Shown piece after piece: positions 56,640 to 64,000 of a stretch of DNA of 64,000 nt. Location: the NCBI GenBank assembly GCA_022592435.1, contig JABYQS010000062.1, positions 146,779-210,778 of the forward strand. Direction: 5' to 3'. Under the pieces are notes generated by a model. That model saw only the letters and a list, made by a program, of their open reading frames with translations. It ran no database searches and had not been told where the DNA came from. Origin of the DNA: Cerioporus squamosus. Lineage: Eukaryota; Basidiomycota; Agaricomycetes; Polyporales; Polyporaceae. Every line of letters begins with the position of its first letter. The first letter of the stretch is position 1. Made by a program: the position numbers and the translations under genes.

Positions 56640-57746
56640 ATGGCGGGAAGCAAGTTTGCATATGTCCGAAACTTCGAGCTTCCCGATCCTCTTCTTCCGG
56701 GGACCTTCATGGTCCTCCGAATCGATGGCCACGCTTTTCATCGGTCAGTTACTTGAAGAAATATCGATACATGCTGAACAGTGCTCCAGATTATCCCAGG
56801 AACACAATTTTGCTAAGCCTAACGATGAACGCGCGCTACAACTCATGGACCACGCCGCACGCGATGTCATGAACGAGTTCAAGGACATCGTTCTTGCCTT
56901 CGGAGAATCGGATGAATACAGGTGAGCTATGCAATGGAACGAGTCAGGCATCCTAACCGACCGTACCTTCTCAGCTTCTTGTTCCGCAGATCTGCCTCCT
57001 TATACAAGCGCCGCGAGGCGAAGATCTTGACAACAATAACCTCACTGTTCACCTCTTCATACGTGTTCAATTGGAGCAAATACCTGTCGGATACGCCACT
57101 CAAGTACTGCCCGTCCTTCGATGGTCGCATAGTGCTCTATCCTACAGCCACCGTCGTTCGCGACTACTTCTCCTGGCGGCAAGCCGACAGTAAGCCTGCT
57201 ACATTCACCTTCGGGGCAACAGCGCTGACTACCGATTGATCGAAGCCCACATTAACAATCTGTACAATACGGTCTTCTGGGCCTTGGTCCTGAAAGGAGG
57301 CCAGACCACGACGGAGGCGCACGCCACACTCAGAGTGCGTACAGGTTCTGTCGGCACACCTGCGGTACTGACGCGGAATATTCTAGGGAACGGTGTCTTC
57401 TCAGAAGCATGAGACGCTGTTCTCCCGCTTTGGGATCAACTATAACGAGCTCCCTGCAAGGTACCGGAAAGGAAGTGTACTGGTTCGAGAGGAGGTATGT
57501 CCTGGCAATCGATAGAACTCCAATTGTTGACTGACAGCCGATCAGGTGTGTGACGCGGTTGAGACAGGAGGTAATGTTGAGACAGATGGAGCTCCCTCGC
57601 TATCTATCGGAACGTCTGGTCCTGCGGGCGGCAAAAAGGCGCAGAAGAAGAAGCCTCGGGTCCGCACGACGATTGAGCTTTGCCATTGTGACATCATAGG
57701 GGACGATTTCTGGGACCGCCGACCAAATCTACTCGCAGATTCATGA
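56640..57746 (+). CDS. THG1: tRNA-His guanylyltransferase
   Basis: This is an essential enzyme that adds the extra G at position -1 of tRNA-His, the mark read by histidyl-tRNA synthetase, by reverse (3'-5') nucleotide addition. It starts [20 protein letters not shown], then [12 protein letters not shown] with the first metal-binding Asp, [28 protein letters not shown] with the second metal-binding acids, FTSSYVFNW, and [16 protein letters not shown]. Introns inside HAFHR, DEYS and QAD, after LR, and before VCDAV keep phase. Near the C-terminus is a Gly/Lys-rich insertion ([18 protein letters not shown]) before the last conserved helix ([16 protein letters not shown]). The start is the ATG at 56640, whose product begins as family members do. 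Confidence 0.92.
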
Positions 57747-58331
57747 TCAGAAAGCGTTGTTGCCGTCTCAGCATCTACGGATCGTCAGGAAGATGGCAAC
57801 ATGCAGAGAGCCAGCCATACTGATTTGCCAGAAGGGAAGAGTGCATCCTAGTTACCACTGGGAGCGTGTGTGAAGTCTAGCCCGTCCTCACACGCGCGAC
57901 TAATCCGTGGGTATGCATTGGGCAGCCTTGAGAGCTTGAGAACTGGTGCTACCTAAAGTGAGTGCCATCGGTAGAGACCGGTAGAGCTTCGGCCGCCTCA
58001 AGCCGCGCGCTAGTCTAGACAATGTCCTGAAATGGCTATGGAGACGCCCGTGATGAACGTGGTGACGTTGACGTCGTTCGCTGCCACCACTTTGCTCAAG
58101 CTCCGCTATCAACTTCGGACATGCTCGCGCTGTCATTGCGTCCCTCGGCCTCCGGACACGCGTCTGTGCGATGCGCTCGTGCAGCCTCTGTGTCTGGCAA
58201 GCTGCATACTTGCCCAAGCTTCGGCCAGCTAACTCGAACACTGACTCGGAGGATGGCCGCATCCGCATGCGGGCTGTCGCACGAGCACCTATTCGATGCA
58301 TGGCAATACCATTGCAAGGAAAACGCGTGCT
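57747..58331. other. Intergenic space, no gene seen
   Basis: This 585-bp space between two co-directional genes has only short chance frames on both strands. It presumably holds the THG1 3' end and the next promoter. Confidence 0.5.
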
Positions 58332-59093
58332 ATGACTACGACAGCAGGCAACAATACGAGTGCAGGTAGGTATGCCATTCAGTTCCTCGATTGCGCTGGG
58401 TCCATCGTTCACTTGCTCATCCGTGCTGACTGAGGATATGTATACAGGGAATTCTTCTGAGGGTCCGAAGCTCTCTGCAGAAGACCCGCATAAGCGTCAA
58501 TATGGCTTTGTCAAGCCTCCCGTGGACTTTCCGGAGCTTCCTCCCGCACCCCCATATCCCTGTCCCTTCTTGACGGACCAGGAAATTCACACGTACTTGA
58601 CCCCCCTCTACCGCCGGACATGGACCATTCAGCCTTCAAAGCCTGAACAAGTCAAGAAACCTGCGCCGGAACTCGTCAAGCGCTTTACATTTGCCTCTGT
58701 GCGCGACGTCCGCAAATTCCTCTCGAGGGTGATGCGGATCCAGGCCAGCGAAAACGTGTGTATGCTGCCGCCTCGTCCTCATATGTAACTGACTTAAGCT
58801 GACATTGTCTGTGCATGCAGCACCATGCGATCCAGGAGGTCGATGAACCATCAGTCACGATCAGGGTGCACACGCACTCCGGGCTTCGTCCGGCCTCGCA
58901 CCCAGAAGAACCCCGCAAAGCACGCATCCGCCCTGGCATCACACTGCGCGATATCCGACTGGCGTACCTATTGGAGGGTGCGGCCGACAAGTACGGATGC
59001 GTCGAGTCGCGCAGTCGCCGTGGGATGTTGCCCGAAGAGCAGCCGCGCTCTGCAGAGGCATTGGAGGCACGCAGACATCACAGCAGGAAGTGA
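58332..59093 (+). CDS. Pterin-4a-carbinolamine dehydratase-like protein
   Basis: Three exons (58332-58365, 58448-58755, 58821-59093) give 204 codons in frame. The start MTTTAGNNTSAG is an 11-codon first exon. The C-terminal half resembles PCD/DCoH proteins, which dehydrate 4a-hydroxytetrahydrobiopterin. It reads KRFTFASVRDVRKFLSRVM, then ENHHAIQEVDEPSVTIRVHT and, after an insertion, GITLRDIRLAYLLEG. The family's HHP active-site motif is HHA here. The aromatic residue usually following it is not obvious, and about 15 extra residues separate the THS and GIT blocks. The N-terminal 90 residues are Pro-rich. It may be a divergent or non-catalytic member; the match is by pattern only. Confidence 0.65.
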
Positions 59094-59209
59094 TCCGCCT
59101 AGGGGTGTATAGATAGGCATGTGCGCTTGCCAGAGGTCAAGTAGCTTTAAAACGATACACTTCGACTTTCTTGCGGCAACATAATTCGAGTACCGGTGCC
59201 TAGCTTCCG

Positions 59210-60590
59210 GTGGGCGGAACATGCTTCAACACAAACTCCTTCATAACCGCCAACGCCTGTTCATAATGCGGCATTCCAGGGTACAACTCGAAGTGACCTG
59301 TCACGAATGATGTCAGACGTTGTCTGGGAGATCGCACGAAACGCGAGCACACAGGGGCTTACCGCCAGGCAAATCGTAGACCTCCACGTGGGCTGAAAGA
59401 CGTGCGAGCTCCTCGACTCGGTCATACGGGCAGAGATTGTCTTCCTTCGGTGCAATCAGCTTGACCGGACATGCGATCTTGCCAGCTGTGGCGTTCGGGT
59501 TGTAGAAAGGGAACTCGAAGAGAGTTGATGCGTTGACCTGTTCTCAATATGGAATTGAGCTGGCAAAGACATGAGATGCGGCATTGACGACGGACCTCGT
59601 TTGGGTATGTCCTACGCATGAGGCGATATGAGCTCGAGGCCACGATCGTGAAGTACAGGAAGGGACTCACCCTTCCTGCCCGGCAATGCCGAAGAGCCCC
59701 TCATAAGAGCCGGGCGTTGTCATTAGGCCGACTCCTCCTGGGCGCGCCGCTGCCGGCATGTATACCGGACCGAGGCCTACAGCCTGCTTGAGGACGTCCA
59801 GCACGCCCTTCATGACTGTCTTCACGAAGCCCCAGCTCATAGGAGGTATTGGCGCGTGCCCGAGATAAGGACATTGGGCAACCACCGCCGAGAGGTTGAG
59901 CTCTCTCTGTGTGAAGCTCGTCAGTCAACGCAAGGCCGCTGATGGGAAGTTCTACCGTCCTTACCTCACTTGCCAGAGTAACGACATGACCGCCTGAGCG
60001 GCACGCGAATGTCAACAGCCATACTGCGGGGAGACGATGTCGCAAGCAGCGTACAAACCTGCAAAGCTGGTTCCCCAGAGGATGACGCGCTGCGGGTCAA
60101 ACTCGGGCTGCTGCCTGCAGAACTTGATGACCGTGCGGTAATCCTCCAGTTGCTCAGACACATAGACGACGTGCCTTGGCTTCCCATCTGTAGCGGGAGT
60201 CAGCTGAGCATGCTGTGACCTGGCGGTGTATGTCGTTTGAATGTGCGCAAGGCTCACCAGACGCGCCCCATCGTCGATAGTCGAACACGACGACGCCGTA
60301 GCCCAGGGAAGCGAATTCTTCGGCGTACTCCGCAAGTCCCATCGACTTGTCTGAGGAAACGCCGTGCGCCCTACAAGGAGATCAGCACGAGGTTCGAGTA
60401 CAGATGGAAATTACCGAACAATACATATGGGGGGTACATACATGACGATGACGGGCACGCCTATGGAACCCTGGCTTCCCGCAGCTGTGGGAAGATATCT
60501 CCATGCGTCCAAATTCCAGCCAGGGATCTTGGAGGGTATCTTCAAGTCCGTCTTGACGAACTTCTTCTGCACGTTTGCTGTGGATGACAT
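59210..60590 (-). CDS. Alpha/beta hydrolase (S15/dienelactone-hydrolase-like)
   Basis: This is a serine hydrolase of the alpha/beta fold. It starts MSSTANVQKKFVKTDLKIPS, then VMAHGVSSDKSMG (oxyanion region), GYGVVVFDYRRWGAS, YRTVIKFCRQQPEFDPQRVI, the nucleophile elbow LWGTSFAG-GHV split by an intron, VVAQCPYLGHAP, a lid-like helical part (FVKTVMKGVLDVLKQAVGLG), CPVKLIAPKEDNLCPYDRVE (acid) and GGHFELYPG (His). Seven short introns keep frame. The arrangement resembles fungal S15-like and dienelactone-hydrolase-like enzymes, often found near metabolic clusters, but no cluster is visible here. The start ATG is at 60590; an upstream non-coding exon is possible, since a TATAAA lies near 60812 on this strand. 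Confidence 0.85.
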
Positions 60591-61116
60591 GATGCTAAGT
60601 TCACCGGGGGCTGGAAGAGAGATGCTTCAGCGTCATCCAGCGAGTGTGTTCCATACGAGTGGAGTCGTGGGACTTGGAAGGGACTGGGTGTGTTCCTAGA
60701 CTAGTCCTGACCTAGACTCACCGCTACCTGAAAGGACCGTCGGCGTCTCCGGGTGCGCTCTGCACCTGCACAAAGTTCAGGAAATGGGACATGAACAGCG
60801 TAGAGGACTTTATAAATGGGTGGCTGGGACGACTGCGATCTGTTCGCATACGAAAGTATCACTCAATTCGGGCAAGGAATCAGTGTAAGATCCCCTGATA
60901 CCCAGAGCCATCCGCATTCTGATCTGGCGCGAAGCCCAATGATGTTGACGCAGCAGGCACATACGTTTGACACTTGGGGAACTACTTGGCAACCCAAGAA
61001 CCCCAGTAAACTAACGTACACCTAAGTCATTGTCCTGGTACGTGAGTAAACACGATGGCAAGTCAACTGCGTAATCCGCCAGCCCGTAGTTGAGGGAAGC
61101 AGATCTTGCAGTCAAC
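60591..61116. other. Promoter-side intergenic DNA
   Basis: No gene is seen. It contains a TATAAA on the - strand near 60812 that could serve the hydrolase gene, and it leads into the hAT-type element. Confidence 0.45.
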
Positions 61117-61124
61117 CAAGGCGG
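61117..61124. repeat. Left 8-bp target-site duplication
   Basis: CAAGGCGG is identical to 61734-61741 on the other side of the element. The perfect match suggests a fairly recent insertion. Confidence 0.85.
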
Positions 61125-61733
61125 TAGTGACTTGCAAGTCCCGGCTCGGCCTGAAGCCCGGGGCTTTGGCCCGGCTTCAGACAGCCGGGGCTTGGTCGAA
61201 CCTCAGGCCGGGCCCCCAGGACGGCTCAGGCCAAGCCCGGGGCTTGGCCCGGCCTGAGCCGCGGCTTCGGTTGACTGAGAGGTCATCTCGGATTCTGAGA
61301 ATGGGGGGTATTCATAAGTGTCTACTGATGTTTATACAGGTCATCTCGGGTCAATTACGAGTTACTCACCATGCGCAGGGTCCCTAGAAGCATATGAAGT
61401 GTCAGACATATGAGTGTGAGTGAGTAAGTAGGTTCTACTAAGTACTCACTGAGAGCAGTAAGGAGTATTGTACTGGAAGATATCATTAGTGAGTCATTAA
61501 ACACTGTCTATTCTTCCATTTCTGACGCACCTGGACAGGCAAAGCGGGTCCTGCACGGTGTGAATGAGCAGAGTGTTTAAGCCCCGGCCTGACGGCTCGG
61601 CTCGGGCTTGACATATCCTCGAGCTGAGCCGTCAGGCCGTCAGAAGCCCTCTCCAAAGCCCGGCTCGTCCCGGCCTGTGCGAGGGCTCGGCCTCACGGCT
61701 TGACGGCCTGAGGCCGGGACTTGCAAGTCACTA
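61125..61733. mobile_element. Nonautonomous hAT-type DNA transposon (MITE), complete
   Basis: This is a 609-bp element with perfect 21-bp terminal inverted repeats starting TAGTGACTTGCAAGTCCCGG, flanked by the 8-bp direct repeat CAAGGCGG (61117-61124 and 61734-61741). An 8-bp target duplication with TIRs beginning TAGTG is typical of hAT elements. Each end contains the 12-bp perfect palindrome GACTTGCAAGTC. Inside are GC-rich subterminal regions with many GGCCCGG/CCGGGC motifs in both orientations, and an AT-richer centre. No open frame of transposase length is present, so it would depend on a transposase encoded elsewhere. KDZ elements also make 8-bp duplications, so the family call rests on the TIR sequence. 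Confidence 0.85.
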
Positions 61734-61741
61734 CAAGGCGG
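61734..61741. repeat. Right 8-bp target-site duplication
   Basis: CAAGGCGG is the partner of 61117-61124. Confidence 0.85.
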
Positions 61742-62173
61742 CGTTGGTCACTACTGCTTCTGCTGTTCCAGGTCGAGATTGAACTGTTGAACTTACTATG
61801 GACTATGGACATTAGTTGCGCATTAGGCGCTATGGGCACAGCCTCTTACGATTAGATCTTAGGCTATGCTTCTTCCTTTCCTTTTAGGGTACGTTGTACG
61901 AAACCATGTGGTTACCTGGCTTCTCTTTGTTTCCAGTCCATTCCAGTGCGTTCTGCAACGCTCCAGACCTTTCTAGTTCTTTCTAGATATCTCTGGGCTG
62001 TACTAGACATGCCCTTGTGACCTCGTATTTGTCGTATCTTCATCATCCTTCGTCATCGTCTGAGTCATCCCTACTCGTTCTGACTCAGACAGCATTATGC
62101 TCTCCTTTCTGTCGCTTACTCATGCTACTCCAGACACAGTATATAAGGAGGGACTCTTGGGCTTTGTCTCCTC

Positions 62174-62275
62174 AGTCTTTTGCTCTACTGACTGAGGAGT
62201 AAGTACTCGCCTACCTATGCTTACTTATGCTTTACTTACAAGTACTTTGTAGCTCGTGTTGTCCACTCGTCTGCT
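62174..62275 (+). repeat. Intron-containing copy of the 48-nt duplicated sequence
   Basis: It consists of a 25-nt block (62174-62198), a 54-nt insert starting GTAAGT and ending TTGTAG (62199-62252), and a 23-nt block (62253-62275). The insert has all the hallmarks of a small fungal intron. Confidence 0.9.
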
Positions 62276-62297
62276 GAATACTTGTGTCTATGCTATT

Positions 62298-62345
62298 AGT
62301 CTTTTGCTCTACTGACTGAGGACTCGTGTTGTCCACTCGTCTGCT
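62298..62345 (+). repeat. Intron-less copy of the same sequence
   Basis: The same 25-nt and 23-nt blocks are directly joined, with no mismatch, 22 bp downstream of the first copy. The join is exactly where splicing of the first copy would join them. Confidence 0.9.
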
Positions 62346-62574
62346 AGTCGTTGCGACTTGCCTTCACAGGTTCAGACTTCATCACGAACCAGGTCGCTCG
62401 GCGCATGAGACAACGGCGATCGGAATACCCATTCGAGGTAACTTGAAGCGAGGTCCCACATCTGCTGAGTTGGAAGCGTCAATGGATGACAGTTGCAGAC
62501 CGCCGGTATAGCTCGCAGTGACGGTCTGTAAGGTTTATTGTGCAGTGTCGAAAGATAGTCGTGAATGAGCGGGG

Positions 62575-64000
62575 CTATGTACGCAATGTCCGCACCGACA
62601 GATGGAACACAAGGAGAGAGGAGACAAAGTCAGCAAAGGCATACAGCGCAAGGAAATGGTGTACGAACAGGTGTACCACATGCTTCTTCCCGCCAACTGC
62701 GACGTGCGCTGAACCACGGTGCTCAGGCACTGTGCAAAAGTGCGGAAGGGTCGTGATGCACGTCGCCTCTGACATGTCATCGCGGAGCGCCTCGCGCGCG
62801 TTGAGGCTCGCGAGCATGCAGACCGTGTACACTGAGGCAACACATTGAGCATGGAGAGGTCCTGGAAGGGGAGTAGGAAGCATGTGCACTCACGGCGAGC
62901 GCCAACATAGTAGAACAGGACGTAGAGGTTCGTCCATTTTCCCATTGTCACATTCTGCGGATGACATCAGTAATCGCTCCGAATGGGTTATGCCGCGCCG
63001 TCATACCGTGATCAAAGCAAGAAGAGCGCATACACTCGTCAGAAAGCCGGTATTGATGGTGTAGAACATCTGCGAGCAGTTGTGAGCGTGCCAGTGACCG
63101 CACCAAGGGAACGATCGGTACTTGCCAGCTTGCGAACCAGTCGTTTCGACCTATGGCTCCGACAGTCAGATGGTCATCCGAAGGATGTATGAAGACAGCG
63201 TGACTGGCCTGTATCCATTTGGTCTCGACCTTGCGAGGAGTAGAACAAGCGTCACTGTGATCAGGATGTCTGTGCCCGCCATCACTCCATTCATAGCGAC
63301 GGAGAAGTTGGCGAGTGTTGTCAGCGCTTCTATTGAGGTAACTATGAGGCTGGGAAGAGAAAAGACTATGAGCCTGATGAGCCGCGGATGAGGACTGTTG
63401 ACTGGCGAACCTTTCCGCAAACAAAACTACGAGACGTGATCAGCGCATTGTGACTGGTAGACACAATGCGACTCACCGATCCCAAGGGCTTATGACAGCC
63501 AGTAACTTGTCAGCAACCCAGCTGTCAAAAGACGATATGTGACGCACCCCAATTCACCACAACGATCATGCCCTATATACATGCTCGTTAGGGAAGAATA
63601 AAAGTCATCATATACAGGGGGTACTCACCAGGGCGACAACCATGACAATGTGATTGCTCACTGCTGTGACGTCAGCCAAAAGCCTAGACATAGGTATGGC
63701 AGCACGTAGGTGACTACACTCGCATGCAATAGAAACTATGACGATCAGACCTGTAGAGAAACAATAGAGACGAGTACATACCCTTGTACCACAGCAACGA
63801 GACTGGCCTATGTGCTGTACTAGTGTCAACTTCCTGAACAGAAGCGGGACAATGAACTCACATTGGCGACAGTCTGGGCCTACGAAGTTATCCGTGCGTT
63901 AAATTGTGACCACCTTCATAACTTTGCTAGGGTAGCACTCACGTATGTTGTCCTGACAATATAGTGTCAACAAATGTTCGCGTGGATCTAAGAATGGAGG
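62575..64000 (-). CDS. DUF6534-type integral membrane protein (5' end not resolved)
   Basis: The gene matches the large basidiomycete DUF6534 family of multi-pass membrane proteins with unknown function. Diagnostic pieces on the - strand are hydrophobic segments ending in TDILITVTLVLLLARSR, then MFYTINTGFLTSVCALLALI, WTNLYVLFYYVGAR and VYTVCMLASLNAREALRDD. Introns between these blocks are short and GT-AG, and two of them were checked for phase. The C-terminus continues to a stop at 62575. Upstream pieces at 63.6-63.96 kb (such as SNHIVMVVAL) look like earlier membrane segments, but I could not find a start codon with confidence. The gene may begin beyond the window. The join just after the LLLARSR block is also unresolved. 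Confidence 0.7.

Larger units (their letters stand above)
61742..62574. mobile_element. LTR-like or retroelement leader remnant (tentative)
   Basis: No protein-coding gene is seen. A TATA-like GTATATAAGG at about 62139 is followed by a pyrimidine-rich leader and then a 25-nt plus 23-nt sequence that occurs twice, once with and once without an intron-like insert (see the repeat entries). A strong promoter followed by a leader with a spliceable intron resembles the R/U5 part of an LTR or the 5' leader of a retroelement. I could not find the TG...CA ends or a target duplication, so the class is a guess. Confidence 0.3.

Noticed and set aside
1..64000. CRISPR array, bacterial operon or phage features
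   Set aside because: None seen. Spliced genes and fungal protein families show this is eukaryotic nuclear DNA.

Overview
The window looks like nuclear chromosomal DNA of a wood-decay basidiomycete (Agaricomycetes, probably a polypore). Genes carry many 50-80 nt GT-AG introns, coding DNA is GC-rich, intergenic spaces are short, and both strands are used. The content fits: a bicupin oxalate decarboxylase, a secreted tannase/feruloyl-esterase protein, a DUF6534 membrane protein and a KDZ transposase are all common in white-rot fungi. The genus cannot be fixed from sequence reading alone.

Layout. From 1 to 10.4 kb the region is gene-poor and dominated by a probably decayed KDZ (Kyakuja/Dileera/Zisupton) transposase gene at about 2.0-5.6 kb, followed by exon-like fragments of unknown origin. 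From 10.4 to 33.1 kb lies a compact housekeeping block: alpha/beta hydrolase, bHLH factor, the RFC3/Rfc5 clamp-loader subunit (-), trehalose-6-phosphate synthase (-), zinc-ADH-like oxidoreductase, mitochondrial RNase II Dss1/cyt-4 (-), acidic/basic nucleolar-like protein, STK16/Env7-type kinase (-), ZC3HC1/Rsm1 zinc-finger protein and an Ndfip/Bsd2 membrane adaptor. From 33.5 to 49.5 kb genes are more lineage-specific: secreted tannase-family esterase (-), an unknown gene made of very short exons (-), mitochondrial ABHD11-like hydrolase, two Ser/Pro-rich or acidic disordered proteins, and secreted oxalate decarboxylase (-). From 51.2 to 60.6 kb is a second conserved block: HIT-family hydrolase (-), SAGA deubiquitinase Ubp8/USP22, a small acidic conserved protein (-), tRNA-His guanylyltransferase, a pterin-carbinolamine-dehydratase-like protein and an alpha/beta hydrolase (-). 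From 60.6 to 62.5 kb is a repeat island with a complete nonautonomous hAT-type element and an LTR-like stretch. A DUF6534 membrane protein (-) runs towards the right edge.

The genes do not form one pathway. Loose themes are nucleic-acid maintenance (RFC5, Dss1, Thg1, ZC3HC1, Ubp8, bHLH) and extracellular wood-decay chemistry (oxalate decarboxylase, tannase/feruloyl esterase). Several conserved genes sit head-to-head over 340-530 bp.

The most unusual observations are: (i) at 62.17-62.35 kb a sequence occurs twice, and the second copy lacks exactly a 54-nt GT...AG segment of the first, as if it were a copy of spliced RNA; (ii) the esterase reads through its catalytic-His region only if a 4-nt exon is included; (iii) both cupin domains of oxalate decarboxylase have an intron at the same codon and phase just before the metal-binding HxH, one followed by a 10-nt exon; (iv) a clean hAT MITE with an 8-bp target duplication.
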